A DNA stretch of 64,000 nt from Brevibacillus antibioticus. Its GTDB lineage: Bacteria > Bacillota > Bacilli > Brevibacillales > Brevibacillaceae. Shown piece by piece: positions 43,529-52,293 of this stretch; position 1 is the first letter of the stretch, and every line of letters starts with the position of its first letter. The notes under the pieces were generated by a model. The model did not search any database. It was not told the origin of the DNA and saw nothing but the letters and a program-made list of their open reading frames with translations. Where the stretch lies: NCBI RefSeq assembly GCF_005217615.1, contig NZ_SZNK01000001.1:494001-558000 (forward strand), in the 5' to 3' direction. The position numbers and the translations under genes are program-made.

Positions 43529-45958
43529 GTGAAACGAAAACTATTCATGCTCTGTTTGGCAGGCATGTTGTTATATACGAATCCGGCTTATGCGACGCCG
43601 TTTCCAGATAAAAAAGACGAGGTTGTTCAGGACGCTGACAACTATTTGAAAAAGGAAGACAGAACCGCCTTTGCAAAATCATTGAACGGCATACCGGGCA
43701 GCTACAAAGTCGTGGTAGTGGAAAGCACGGCACCGGAAGCTGAATCTCCAGATATTTACGCGCAAAAGCTGTTTGACAATTACAATTTGGCCGATGATGC
43801 ACTGATGATCGTACTTGAAATAAACACCGAGCAGCTGGGGATTTATGCCGGTCCTTCTTTGCAGGCAAAAGGTGCCACGATGACATTGCTGCATGACAAA
43901 ATCGCGTCTTTTTATGAAGCTTTCCGCACACAAAAGCAGTATTTGAACGGTATACAAACTGTAATCGCGGAAGTAAACAGGGAGCTAAGCCGCATTGAAA
44001 GCAAGCAAGTAGCAGCAAAGCCAGATGCGACTGACGCTAGTAAAGCGGGAGAGAGCGAAAGCAGCCTTGCACTCGGTGGCATTCCATGGTGGATTTATCT
44101 GGTTGGTGCGGTATTTGCTGGGCTATCGATCGGCTTGATTTACGCAATGATCAGACGCCGTGCTATTTTTGCCCAAGTAGACGATGTGGAGGATTGGAAG
44201 GAAGAGCTCGTTGAGAAGATCAATGTCATCGAGGTGGAAAAACCGCTTCGCCGTTCTAGCGGCATGACAGAAGTACGTTATCACCACTTGGCTGACAAAA
44301 AAGAAAATCTGTTGCGCATTCGTATCCCTGATGTGGAAATGATGATTCTCGATGCGGAAGAGGCTTGCGATCGCTTCCGTTTTACGTTGGCACTTGGCAT
44401 GCTGAATGAGGCGAGAGAGGCCATTTCAAAAATTGAGGAAGAACTGAATGAGTTAAAAACAGACACTTCCAAAGTGGCAGTTACCAAGCAAGAAAACAAG
44501 GTTGTTGTTCCAGAGATCGGAAAGCAAGTGGAGCAGATAGAACGACGCCTGTCCGATTTGCGTCTGGAGTACGGATTGTCTTTCCATGAATTGAAAGCAT
44601 CGCTGGATGAAGTAGACACGATGCGAAAACTCGTGAAAACTGCGCGGGCGGCAGGAGACGACATTGCGGTTTACGAAACCACACAAAAAGCGCAGCAAGT
44701 ACTGGAGCAGGTAGGACAAGCGATGGAGCTCATTCCAAAGCTTGTGCAACGCGTGAAAAAGGAAATGCCGGAAGAATTCAAGCATCTGGAGGAAGGAATT
44801 GAGCAGGCCGCTCGTGACGGCTTTGATTTGAAGCAGGATTCCTTGGACAATGCTCTTTTGCAGGCAAAGCAATTGGTTATGTCTGCGAAGGGCGCTTTGG
44901 AAGAGGGCAGCCTGGAAAGGGTGTTGACCCATGTCAAAGCGTTCGAAGTGCTCATTGATGCGACGTATCAAGCGATAGAAGATGGCGTTCTTGCTCGTGA
45001 TGAAGCCGCAGCGACAGCGAATGCAGAAGTTGAACCGCAAGCAGAAGGGAATCAAGGCAAAGATGAAACAGAATTTGCACAGGAAGAAAAGAGAGCAGAA
45101 GTAGGAGCGGGAGAACAGGATGATTCGCTACAGCAAGTAGCTGCGGCATCCGCACCTGTGGAGCCGGAGATTCGTACACCTGAGCCGACTCTAGCTAGCG
45201 AGACCGAGTATTCAACCAGCGAAGAAGATCTTGTAGCGCAGCAGACGAAAGTGGAAGAAGAGCGAGCAGCGCGAGGAAAATCCTCAGAGCTGAGTGAAGC
45301 TGAACGTTCGGTGTTGTTGCAAGCAATTCCTCAGCTTTTCAATAAAAAAGCACAAAAGCCTGCTCCAGCAGTCAAAGCTGAGGAGCCTGTGTACGAAGAA
45401 GAGTATGAACTGGTCATGCCGAAGAGTCAGCCTGAACAAGAAGAGATGATTCCGGAAGAAGAGCAAACGTATTTGGTCATCGAAACGGAAGACGATGCGC
45501 TGGATGAACTGGAGCGAATTTCCAACACGTTAGTCCGCGTCCGTCAGCAAATCAAGCGCAGCTACTTGCCGGGCATTCCGGATCAATTGAAATACATGTT
45601 TGAAGAAGTTGTGCAAACGTTGGGCCGCGTCCAAACGATCATGGAACAGTACCGCTATGATCTGGAAGAGGTAGCCATGCTGGTTCAGGACGCGAGTGAT
45701 TTGGTCAGCGAAACAGAGCGGATGGCAGAACGTATTATCACAACTTGTCAGATGGCAGAGGGTGCCATTCAGTATACAAACCGTTATCGCCGCCAAAATC
45801 GCCAGGTCAATGATTTGTTGACGAAGGCAGAGATATCCTTTCGACAATTGGCTTTCGCGGAAGCCTATCAGCTTGCCGAGGAGGCTCGTCTAGTAATCGA
45901 AGGCGTACGAGTGGAAGAGGACAACGGTTGGCTTCTGCGTCGTAAGAAAAAGGGATGA
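43529..45958 (+). CDS. TPM-domain membrane protein with EzrA-like coiled-coil cytoplasmic region
   Basis: An 809-residue protein with a signal peptide (about 1-23, cleavage after YATP region) and an external TPM domain (about 25-155: KSLNGIPGSYKVVVVES, ALMIVLEINTEQLGIYAG). One membrane helix follows (about 183-208, WWIYLVGAVFAGLSIGLIYAM), then ~600 cytoplasmic residues of heptad-rich helices resembling the spectrin-like repeats of the septation regulator EzrA. A Glu/Ala/Pro-rich linker (about 490-640) interrupts them. The C-terminal block (YLPGIPDQLKYMFEEVVQ to YQLAEEARLVIEGV) is closest to EzrA. True EzrA (about 560 aa) has only a short external N-terminus. GTG start after AAGGGGATG. The yttP-ezrA gene order supports a cell-division link. 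Confidence 0.75.
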   Translation: MKRKLFMLCLAGMLLYTNPAYATPFPDKKDEVVQDADNYLKKEDRTAFAKSLNGIPGSYKVVVVESTAPEAESPDIYAQKLFDNYNLADDALMIVLEINTEQLGIYAGPSLQAKGATMTLLHDKIASFYEAFRTQKQYLNGIQTVIAEVNRELSRIESKQVAAKPDATDASKAGESESSLALGGIPWWIYLVGAVFAGLSIGLIYAMIRRRAIFAQVDDVEDWKEELVEKINVIEVEKPLRRSSGMTEVRYHHLADKKENLLRIRIPDVEMMILDAEEACDRFRFTLALGMLNEAREAISKIEEELNELKTDTSKVAVTKQENKVVVPEIGKQVEQIERRLSDLRLEYGLSFHELKASLDEVDTMRKLVKTARAAGDDIAVYETTQKAQQVLEQVGQAMELIPKLVQRVKKEMPEEFKHLEEGIEQAARDGFDLKQDSLDNALLQAKQLVMSAKGALEEGSLERVLTHVKAFEVLIDATYQAIEDGVLARDEAAATANAEVEPQAEGNQGKDETEFAQEEKRAEVGAGEQDDSLQQVAAASAPVEPEIRTPEPTLASETEYSTSEEDLVAQQTKVEEERAARGKSSELSEAERSVLLQAIPQLFNKKAQKPAPAVKAEEPVYEEEYELVMPKSQPEQEEMIPEEEQTYLVIETEDDALDELERISNTLVRVRQQIKRSYLPGIPDQLKYMFEEVVQTLGRVQTIMEQYRYDLEEVAMLVQDASDLVSETERMAERIITTCQMAEGAIQYTNRYRRQNRQVNDLLTKAEISFRQLAFAEAYQLAEEARLVIEGVRVEEDNGWLLRRKKKG

Positions 45959-46164
45959 GCCAGATGATGGTCTTTCCTCTCTTCTTACTGGTAGTGGGCA
46001 TTCTCGTCATGGTACAGCCGCGGACAAAACGTTGGCAATCACGGATGAACGCTTATTTTCAGGGAGACGAAAGGCGCGTCAAGCAGCGTGCCAACACGTT
46101 TTTTCTGTTGGGCCTAGCTTTTTTGCTCGCTGGATTTGCGTATTTGTTCCGTCTTGTCGGATAA
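45955..46164 (+). CDS. Small two-helix membrane protein
   Basis: A 69-residue protein with two membrane helices (about 5-20, FPLFLLVVGILVMV, and 48-66, FFLLGLAFLLAGFAYLF) joined by a basic cytoplasmic-type loop (RTKRWQSRMNAYFQGDERRVKQR). Its ATG overlaps the stop of the TPM/EzrA-like gene (ATGA), so translation is coupled and a functional partnership is likely. Not recognised otherwise. Confidence 0.78.
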   Translation: MSQMMVFPLFLLVVGILVMVQPRTKRWQSRMNAYFQGDERRVKQRANTFFLLGLAFLLAGFAYLFRLVG

Positions 46165-46180
46165 ACGGATAATCAATGAT

Positions 46181-46236
46181 AAAGCACCTGCTAGGAAAAG
46201 ATGGACGTGCCGTCTTTAGTAGCAGGTGCTTTTTGT
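46181..46236 (+). terminator. Terminator after the TPM/EzrA-like operon
   Basis: AAAGCACCTGCTA pairs with TAGCAGGTGCTTTTT. Confidence 0.9.
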
Positions 46237-46242
46237 TGGGTG

Positions 46243-46274
46243 AAAAAAAGAAGCATCGCTCACGCAGGCGATGC
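46243..46274 (-). terminator. Minus-strand terminator
   Basis: On the minus strand GCATCGC-N8-GCGATGC is followed by TTCTTTTTTT. Confidence 0.75.
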
Positions 46275-46308
46275 CCCATCTAGGAAGATAAAGGGAGTAA
46301 GGTCTGTT

Positions 46309-46357
46309 AAACCAGCACATTACAACTAGGGGGGAGTAATGTGCTGGTTTCTCTTTT
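46309..46357. terminator. Hairpin terminator downstream of the ytfP-like gene
   Basis: A perfect 14-base stem, AAACCAGCACATTA with TAATGTGCTGGTTT. The T run on the plus side is CTCTTTT. The third strong hairpin within 180 bases. Confidence 0.65.
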
Positions 46358-46402
46358 CATGAAAAGAGAACCTGATTCATAGTTTCCCCAATCCCTCATA
46401 AT

Positions 46403-47704
46403 CTAAACGTCATTCTCGTGAAAAAATTCAAATGCTTCCTGCGCACTATGTGTACCCGCAGAATAGCCAGACGAAAAAGCGATGGTGATGTTGTAGCCAC
46501 CGGTATGGGCGTGGACGTCCATGACCTCTCCAGCGAAATACAACCCATCCATGAGCTTGGATCTCATCGACCGTGGATCGATCTCTTTTACACTCACACC
46601 GCCACCTGTAATGAATGCTTCCTCAAGAGAGAGCGTCCCCGTAATGGTGAGTGGAAAAGCTTTGATCAAGCTCGTGAACTTACTCCACTCTTGTTTCTTC
46701 ATATGACTGTAGGTCGTTTCATCCGAAATTCCTGCTATCGCAAGTAAGACTGGGATAATCCGTTCGGGGAGGAAGCCCTTGATTGCATTTTTTACGGCCT
46801 TTTTTGGCTGCTCCTCGATCAACTGCCAGCTTTCCGCCGTGATTTCCTCGGCCGTTTTGTCAGGCATGAGATCGATCGTCAGAGATAGAGGAACCGCTCC
46901 GTATTTTCGTTGCGACACAGAGACATAATGTCCCATGCGCAGGGAGGCGGGGCCTGATATTCCGAAATGAGTGAAGATCATATCGCCTTCTTGTGTATTG
47001 ATCTTTTTCCCGTTCGGCGCATACAAGGTCATCGTAATATCACGCAGAGACAGACCCTGGATCGATTTATCGCGAATAAAAGAGTCATTGGCTGTAAGCG
47101 GTACTTCAGTAGGATACAGCTCTGTGATCGTATGCCCGGCTGCTTTCGCCCATGTATAGCCATCGCCTGTAGACCCTGTCTGTGGTACAGAACAGCCCCC
47201 GACGGCAATAATCACACAAGGCGCGGTGATTTTCTCACCGGACTGGAGCATGATGCCACCGACTCTGTCTTCCGAATAGAGAACCTCTTTTACAGAGGCA
47301 TTTAAAAGGACGGTGGCACCTTGGCGCTTCAATAAATCAATCAACGCTTGGGCGACTGTTACCGCCTTATCTGTGACGGGAAACATCCGGCCCCGATCCT
47401 CTTCTTTTAACGCGACACCCAACTCCTCAAAAAACTGGATAATCTCTCGGTTGCCGAATTGAGTGAGCGCACTGTACATGAAGCGGCCATTTCCTGGCAT
47501 TTGTTTGATTAATTCATCTTGTTCCTTAGCATTGGTTACATTGCAACGACCGCCGCCAGATATGATGAGCTTGCGTCCAAGCTTCGAGCCTTTTTCCACG
47601 AGACAAACTCTCGCTCCTTGGCCAGAAGCAGCAATAGCAGACATCAGCCCAGAGGGGCCGCCGCCTATGATGATAACGTCATACTTGTATTGTGATCGAT
47701 TCAT
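46403..47704 (-). CDS. ytfP: YtfP-like NAD(P)/FAD-dependent oxidoreductase (HI0933 family)
   Basis: A 433-residue flavoprotein of the HI0933/BaiN-like family. FAD-binding motif VIIIGGGPSGLMSAIAA near the N-terminus, LISGGGRCNVTNA, the inserted domain in the middle, and C-terminal GGGVSVKEIDPRSMRS and LYFAGEVMDVHAHTGGYN. The physiological reaction of the B. subtilis protein is not established. ATG at 47704 after AAAGGACGAG; the longer frame lacks a ribosome site. Confidence 0.9.
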   Translation of the reverse strand: MNRSQYKYDVIIIGGGPSGLMSAIAASGQGARVCLVEKGSKLGRKLIISGGGRCNVTNAKEQDELIKQMPGNGRFMYSALTQFGNREIIQFFEELGVALKEEDRGRMFPVTDKAVTVAQALIDLLKRQGATVLLNASVKEVLYSEDRVGGIMLQSGEKITAPCVIIAVGGCSVPQTGSTGDGYTWAKAAGHTITELYPTEVPLTANDSFIRDKSIQGLSLRDITMTLYAPNGKKINTQEGDMIFTHFGISGPASLRMGHYVSVSQRKYGAVPLSLTIDLMPDKTAEEITAESWQLIEEQPKKAVKNAIKGFLPERIIPVLLAIAGISDETTYSHMKKQEWSKFTSLIKAFPLTITGTLSLEEAFITGGGVSVKEIDPRSMRSKLMDGLYFAGEVMDVHAHTGGYNITIAFSSGYSAGTHSAQEAFEFFHENDV

Positions 47705-47782
47705 TTCATTCTCGTCCTTTGTCGTATAGGGTTGGGCAACCACCATTTTACCACAACCTGCGCACCCGGCGCGCCATTCTAG

Positions 47783-48622
47783 TTAGGATAGAGAGGACGA
47801 GGCACCTAAAATATCAGTCAACGGCTGCTTTTCTAAGACGTAGCGAACAGTGGATTGACCACGAATGATATTCGTGACAACATATCCTTTGGCAAAATAG
47901 GCCGTGAACAATTCGCGCGTCATCTCTCGCCACAAGGAAGCGACGGTCATATCAGCTCGTTTAACATCCTGGAAGAAGGCAGGGACAGGCAGCAGCACCA
48001 CAGGCTCTTCGCGTGACAAATCGATTTCGATCGGATGTGGAATACCATCCTTGATTTCTAGACGCAACAGATCTGGCGCCTGTTCTAAAGAGGGAGTAGA
48101 GTTCTTCCCTACCTGACGTGATTCCACACGATCGCTTCCAATCAACCATTCCACGAGGAAACGGTCTGTAGGCAGTCCTCGATTGAAGTCGTCATCAAGG
48201 TGTCCGTAGCAGTTTGGTAAATAGGTTCGAACGATTCCACCGAGCTTGGCGATGTTTAGAACGCCGTTTACTGTCTCAAGCGGATCGTACGTCCATGTAA
48301 TTTTGGAATAGCCTGCTGCTGCCGCTTCTTCTTTTTGCAGCCATTTCATTTGTACACCTAGCCCTTGCTTGCGATACTCTGGCAAAAAGCCGAGCATGTG
48401 CGAGCAAAGATGGGATTCTCCGTTGGTGAAGCCCGGGAAGCTGTACAAAAAGCCGATCAATTCCTCGCCATCGAATGCCCCTAAAAACAGGCCCCCAAAC
48501 TTTTGCATGGTGAGGGTCATGTGATAGGGGATAGCAGTAGAAGGGCCCCAGATTTTCCCCTCTATTTCTTCTAATCGCTCAATCTCACTGGACTCGGCCA
48601 ACTTTCGTAACGTGATTGCCAT
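47783..48622 (-). CDS. GNAT-family N-acetyltransferase-like protein (COG3375)
   Basis: A 279-residue protein. The N-terminal ~150 residues are a GNAT fold with the acetyl-CoA loop in FLPEYRKQGLGVQMK; the remainder follows the pattern of COG3375 proteins, with NCYGHLDDDFNRGLPTDRF. This group occurs near menaquinone or amino-acid racemase genes in other genomes; here it is between ytfP and ytoP. Substrate unknown. Confidence 0.82.
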   Translation of the reverse strand: MAITLRKLAESSEIERLEEIEGKIWGPSTAIPYHMTLTMQKFGGLFLGAFDGEELIGFLYSFPGFTNGESHLCSHMLGFLPEYRKQGLGVQMKWLQKEEAAAAGYSKITWTYDPLETVNGVLNIAKLGGIVRTYLPNCYGHLDDDFNRGLPTDRFLVEWLIGSDRVESRQVGKNSTPSLEQAPDLLRLEIKDGIPHPIEIDLSREEPVVLLPVPAFFQDVKRADMTVASLWREMTRELFTAYFAKGYVVTNIIRGQSTVRYVLEKQPLTDILGASSSLS

Positions 48623-48698
48623 CTAGTTTTTCCTCCTCAAACGATTGGTGTTTTTTTCTTCATTCGGGACAAGCGCTTGCATTCCTGCTTGGGAGTAG

Positions 48699-48727
48699 TT
48701 GCGTCTGAATTCTCTCTCGCGGATAAT
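48699..48727 (+). promoter_or_regulatory. Probable promoter of ytoP
   Basis: TTGCGT (48699-48704), 17 bases, GATAAT (48722-48727). Confidence 0.5.
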
Positions 48728-48775
48728 AGAGAAGGACAACAGGCATGAAACTAGGGTCGAGGAGGATTATTGGCG

Positions 48776-49855
48776 ATGGAAAATAAATTTCAAGTTGAAC
48801 TGTGGAACCGTTTGACGCAGGCACCAGGAGCGCCTGGCTTCGAAGGTCCGGTACGCGAGATTATGCGGGAATACATAAGTAGCTATACAAGTGAACTGAT
48901 GTACGACAATTTGGGCAGTATTTTTGGCGTTATGCGTGGTGACGAGAACGGTCCGAAAATTATGGTAGCGGGTCACATGGACGAGGTCGGCTTCATGGTC
49001 ACCCGAATTTCTGATAAAGGATTTATTTCATTTCAGACGTTGGGAGGCTGGTGGGGGCAGGTCTTGCTCGCGCAACGTGTACAAATTATTACGGACAATG
49101 GACCAGTCGAGGGCGTAATCAGCTCGATCCCGCCGCATGTCTTGAGCGACGATCAGCGTAATCGCCCGATGGATGTACGCAACATGTACATTGATATCGG
49201 CGTGGATTCACGAGAGGAAGCCGAACAGGTAGGAATACGGGCTGGTCAGCAAATTGTACCAGTTTGCCCGTTGCAGGTCATGGCCAATCCGCGCCGCATC
49301 ATGGCGAAAGCATGGGATAATCGCTATGGTTGCAGTTTGGCAGTGGAACTCGCAAAAGAGCTACACGAAAAACAAAATCATCCAAATGTCGTCTACGTCG
49401 GGGCTACTGTACAGGAAGAATTGTCCGGGCAGCGCGGCGCGAAAACGGCCGCTGCGTCCATTGATCCGGATTTGTTCATGGCATTGGATGCGAGTCCAGC
49501 CACAGATATACCAGGTGTAAAAGATGACGGCGGCAAACTCGGCGGTGGTCTGTTGATGCGCATCTACGACCCGCTGTACGTCATGCCGGTAGGATTGCGT
49601 GAGCTTCTTATCTCCACGTGCGAAGAAGAGAACATTCCGTACCAGATTTATGTGGCAAAAGGCGGGACGGATGCAGGTGTCGTTCAGTACCACGGCAAGG
49701 GAGTGCCATCTGCTGTTATTGGAATTCCTTCCCGTTACATTCACAGCCATGCTTCGATCATTGATCGCGAGGATTACGAGGCAGCCAAGCGTCTTTTGTT
49801 CAGTGTCATTCGCAAGCTGGACCGTGCGACGTGGGAATCGATTTTGCCTAGATAA
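48776..49855 (+). CDS. ytoP: M42-family metallo-aminopeptidase
   Basis: A 359-residue dinuclear cytoplasmic aminopeptidase that forms dodecameric tetrahedral shells in related organisms. Metal and catalytic residues are evident in VAGHMDEVGFMV (His, Asp), AKAWDNRYGCSLAVEL, TVQEELSGQRGAKTAA (catalytic Glu pair), LDASPATDIPG and the late His in YIHSHASIIDREDYEAA. B. subtilis YtoP has the same length. ATG at 48776 is ten bases after GAGGAGG; a TTG at 48770 is too close to it. Confidence 0.92.
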   Translation: MENKFQVELWNRLTQAPGAPGFEGPVREIMREYISSYTSELMYDNLGSIFGVMRGDENGPKIMVAGHMDEVGFMVTRISDKGFISFQTLGGWWGQVLLAQRVQIITDNGPVEGVISSIPPHVLSDDQRNRPMDVRNMYIDIGVDSREEAEQVGIRAGQQIVPVCPLQVMANPRRIMAKAWDNRYGCSLAVELAKELHEKQNHPNVVYVGATVQEELSGQRGAKTAAASIDPDLFMALDASPATDIPGVKDDGGKLGGGLLMRIYDPLYVMPVGLRELLISTCEEENIPYQIYVAKGGTDAGVVQYHGKGVPSAVIGIPSRYIHSHASIIDREDYEAAKRLLFSVIRKLDRATWESILPR

Positions 49856-49901
49856 TGGTAGGGAGAATATCGTTGAGTGAGTAGAAAGCGGAGGAATGCT
49901 T

Positions 49902-50411
49902 TTGAACGCGATCATATTGTATACACGGCATCAGGGCGAAGCTACGTCCTTTGAATTTAATGTGTTTGACAATCAATTTGCTACGGAGAATCTGGCAGTG
50001 CGCAAGGTGTTGATGGCAATGCTTGCAGCCGTTTCCAACAAATTGACCGATTTGGAAGTGGAGTACAACGACAGTATACTGGCGGAAAAGGTCGGAGCGA
50101 AGCGGGCTGGTGAACTTCTTCGTTTTCTCGGGGCAACAAAAGAGAACATGCGGGAAAATCTGAGCAAGGGTGTAGTCGTCAGCCGGATCTTTCAAGCACC
50201 TTTTACACAGGAGCACTATGAATACTTCTATAACCTGACAGACATCGCACAACTGTCACACTATCGCTTAAAAGAAGGCAAAGAAGATCGCATCGTGTTT
50301 TATTTCACACGCTATCTCCAACTCATTGCGCCTGATGAAAAGTCTCGCCAAGCATTTTTGAACGGGTTGGAATCATTTTCCTTACCGTACAAGCTCGTAC
50401 CGATTGCGTAA
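49902..50411 (+). CDS. Conserved-looking protein of unknown function
   Basis: A 169-residue soluble, mixed alpha/beta protein that I do not recognise. The N-terminal part has strands (AIILYTRHQGEATSFEFNVF), the middle is helical with KVGAKRAGELLRFLG, and the C-terminal part contains YFYNLTDIAQLSHYRL and IVFYFTRYLQLIAP. No signal peptide, membrane helix or cysteine motif. The start is taken as TTG at 49902, seven bases after GGAGG; ATG at 49896 overlaps the ribosome site spacing. Downstream of ytoP by 46 bases, likely the same operon, followed by a terminator. Confidence 0.75.
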   Translation: MNAIILYTRHQGEATSFEFNVFDNQFATENLAVRKVLMAMLAAVSNKLTDLEVEYNDSILAEKVGAKRAGELLRFLGATKENMRENLSKGVVVSRIFQAPFTQEHYEYFYNLTDIAQLSHYRLKEGKEDRIVFYFTRYLQLIAPDEKSRQAFLNGLESFSLPYKLVPIA

Positions 50412-50419
50412 AGGAAACA

Positions 50420-50467
50420 AAAAAAGTCATTTTGCCCTTGCATGAAGGCGCAAAATGACTTTTTTTA
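50420..50467. terminator. Bidirectional terminator
   Basis: AAAAAGTCATTTTGC pairs with GCAAAATGACTTTTTTT. Confidence 0.92.
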
Positions 50468-50481
50468 TGGTTGCCTAAGAG

Positions 50482-50619
50482 TTAGGTGGAAGGACGATTT
50501 GGTCCCTCCAGTTTTTTGTCACCATAGCCAGGCGCATCGTTTTGAACGTTTTTGGGTTGTCGATTGCGTTCGTCTGGTCGATTTTGCTGTAGTGAGGAAT
50601 TCTTGTTTTGCTTAGTCAT
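50482..50619 (-). CDS. 45-aa hydrophilic micropeptide
   Basis: A 45-residue protein, very polar (Asn, Gln, Lys, Arg rich), beginning MTKQNKNSSLQQNRPDE and ending GDKKLEGPNRPST. The composition resembles small acid-soluble spore or spore-coat-associated proteins, but I cannot assign it to a named family. Its ATG overlaps the stop of the 34-aa gene (ATGA), so it is the third member of a translationally coupled chain behind the MFS gene. AAGGGG lies ten bases upstream. A terminator follows. Confidence 0.7.
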   Translation of the reverse strand: MTKQNKNSSLQQNRPDERNRQPKNVQNDAPGYGDKKLEGPNRPST

Positions 50620-50720
50620 GTAACTACCCCTTTCTCAGAGTCATGGCTGCCAAGGCGTACTCGCCTAAGCACTTCCATCTGCTTTTCTTGTTGATGCTGT
50701 GCGTGTTCCTCTGCGTTCAT
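50616..50720 (-). CDS. 34-aa micropeptide coupled to the MFS gene
   Basis: A 34-residue open frame beginning MNAEEHAQHQQEKQMEV, His/Gln/Glu-rich and probably one amphipathic helix. The start overlaps the MFS stop (ATGA) and its stop overlaps the next start in the same way. GGAAGGGG at the end of the MFS gene serves as ribosome site. No homologous family is known to me; double overlap argues that it is translated. Confidence 0.6.
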   Translation of the reverse strand: MNAEEHAQHQQEKQMEVLRRVRLGSHDSEKGVVT

Positions 50721-51964
50721 GTGGCCCCTTCCTCTTTGCGAGTTTTTGTGGGGGAGTCAAGTACAGCATTTTTGTGGCGAGGGATGGCGTATAGGACAAA
50801 CAGACCAAGAATCGCCGCCAAAAACAGTGTAATCACTCCGTAGCCAATCCACGGATAGATGCTACCGACTCCTCCTAGTTTTTCAACCATTGCTCCACCC
50901 AATCCCGTCCCAAGAGCCGTCCCAAGCCCAGAGACGAAATTGGAAAAGCCAAAGTACGCCCCCAACCATTCTTCCTTTGCGAAGTGAGTGACGAGACTAT
51001 CCAGCATCGGCATAAACAGCATCTCACACAAAATGAAAAGAATCGCAGCCCCGCACAATGTGAGGAAGTGGTTTGCCCATCCCATGAGCGTAAGCCCTGC
51101 ACCTAACAAGATCGTTCCCATTGTGACAGACAAGTACGGATTGATGCGTTGTAGGATAAAACGTGAGATCACCCCTTGCAAGACGACGACACTGAGCGAG
51201 TTGATCGTCCAAATGAGACCAATCATCGTAGCGGAATGTAGGACATGCTCTCCCCGTAGTGGCAGGATCATGGCGAATTGAGCATAAAGCGCCCAGATTA
51301 AGAGCGAGATCACAGAGAAAAGCAAAAAGCTGCGATGGGTCAAGATGTGACGATACTCCTTAATCGGTGTTTGCTTGCAATCTGTTCCCACACAGCGATC
51401 ATCAGGAAGGATGAAGCGAGAAAAGATAGCAAGTGCTCCGTATACAACGGCAGCTACGAGAAACGGCTGTTTCCCACCCGCAGTCATCCACGTAATGATC
51501 AAGCCTGCGACAATGATCCCGCTGTGAGCGAGTATCCCTCTCCACGAAAAGGCAGCGGTTCTTTGGCTCTCATCCACTTCATCCGCGATCATGGCTTTAA
51601 TGGTTGGAGCGAGCAGGCCAAGACCCAAGCCGTTGACAGCCGAGAATAACAAGAAGAAACCATAGGAATGGCTGAAGTGATAGCCTGCCATGGCACATCC
51701 TTGAAGGAATGCCCCAAAGGCTAGGATGGAGCGTTTGCCCCAGCGATCTGACATCAAGCCGCCTACCAAGCTTCCGATTTGGTATGTGATGCTTCCCGCT
51801 GCCAAAATGATGCCGACTTGGGAGAGAGAAAGAACCCGTACCTTTTGCAAAAAGACTGGGAAGACGGGAATGACCAGATAAGAGGCCATGTGCATGAAAA
51901 AGACGACTAGCAGTAACAGCAAGTAAGGCTTGTTGCGTAACAGAGATCCAGTAGAGGCTGTCAT
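50717..51964 (-). CDS. MFS transporter
   Basis: A 415-residue, 12-helix major facilitator of the drug-efflux kind. Loop 2-3 signature GGLMSDRWGKRS; helix 5 carries GILAHSGIIVAGLIITW. It is not closely similar to the MFS protein at 9405-10652 beyond the fold, despite identical length. Two micropeptide genes follow in overlapping frames, which is an uncommon arrangement for an MFS gene. Substrate unknown. The 223 bases between this gene and 52188 hold no gene that I can support. Confidence 0.87.
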   Translation of the reverse strand: MTASTGSLLRNKPYLLLLLVVFFMHMASYLVIPVFPVFLQKVRVLSLSQVGIILAAGSITYQIGSLVGGLMSDRWGKRSILAFGAFLQGCAMAGYHFSHSYGFFLLFSAVNGLGLGLLAPTIKAMIADEVDESQRTAAFSWRGILAHSGIIVAGLIITWMTAGGKQPFLVAAVVYGALAIFSRFILPDDRCVGTDCKQTPIKEYRHILTHRSFLLFSVISLLIWALYAQFAMILPLRGEHVLHSATMIGLIWTINSLSVVVLQGVISRFILQRINPYLSVTMGTILLGAGLTLMGWANHFLTLCGAAILFILCEMLFMPMLDSLVTHFAKEEWLGAYFGFSNFVSGLGTALGTGLGGAMVEKLGGVGSIYPWIGYGVITLFLAAILGLFVLYAIPRHKNAVLDSPTKTRKEEGAT

Positions 51965-52187
51965 GGTTGTCTCCTCTTTGATTCATTCCTCTCTAGTATG
52001 AGTGGAAAAGGATTGTCCCTATGCGTCGTTTTTCACAAACACAAAGTAGGCCACCACACAAAATGGGTAGGAAGGCAGGCAAGCGTCCAATCCAACAAGC
52101 GTGGAACCACATATACCTATAGGGAAAGGTACCATGGGCGGTAGGGAATGGTGCGAGGAGCGCGGCAGGATGAAGGGGGGATCTAGC

Positions 52188-52292
52188 GTGAGAGGATTTG
52201 GTTTCTTCAACGAGGAAGGTTTCGAAGTGATCATCTGGATCATCGTGATCGTTTTTCTCCTCGTGATATTTTTTGACGAAGGGGTAGATTAA
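52188..52292 (+). CDS. 34-aa YjcZ-like single-helix membrane peptide
   Basis: A 34-residue peptide with an aromatic/Gly N-terminus (VRGFGFFNEEGFE), one hydrophobic helix (VIIWIIVIVFLLVIFF) and an acidic end (DEGVD). This resembles YjcZ-type and related sporulation micropeptides. GTG start at 52188, seven bases after AAGGGGGG; the longer upstream frame lacks a ribosome site. The next gene starts one base after its stop. Confidence 0.7.
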   Translation: MRGFGFFNEEGFEVIIWIIVIVFLLVIFFDEGVD

Positions 52293-52293
52293 G

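Noticed and set aside
46181-46357. Three strong hairpins in a row taken as a possible repeat array or CRISPR-like region
   Set aside because: The hairpins differ in sequence and each has terminator features; they fit converging transcripts, and there is no repeat-spacer pattern.
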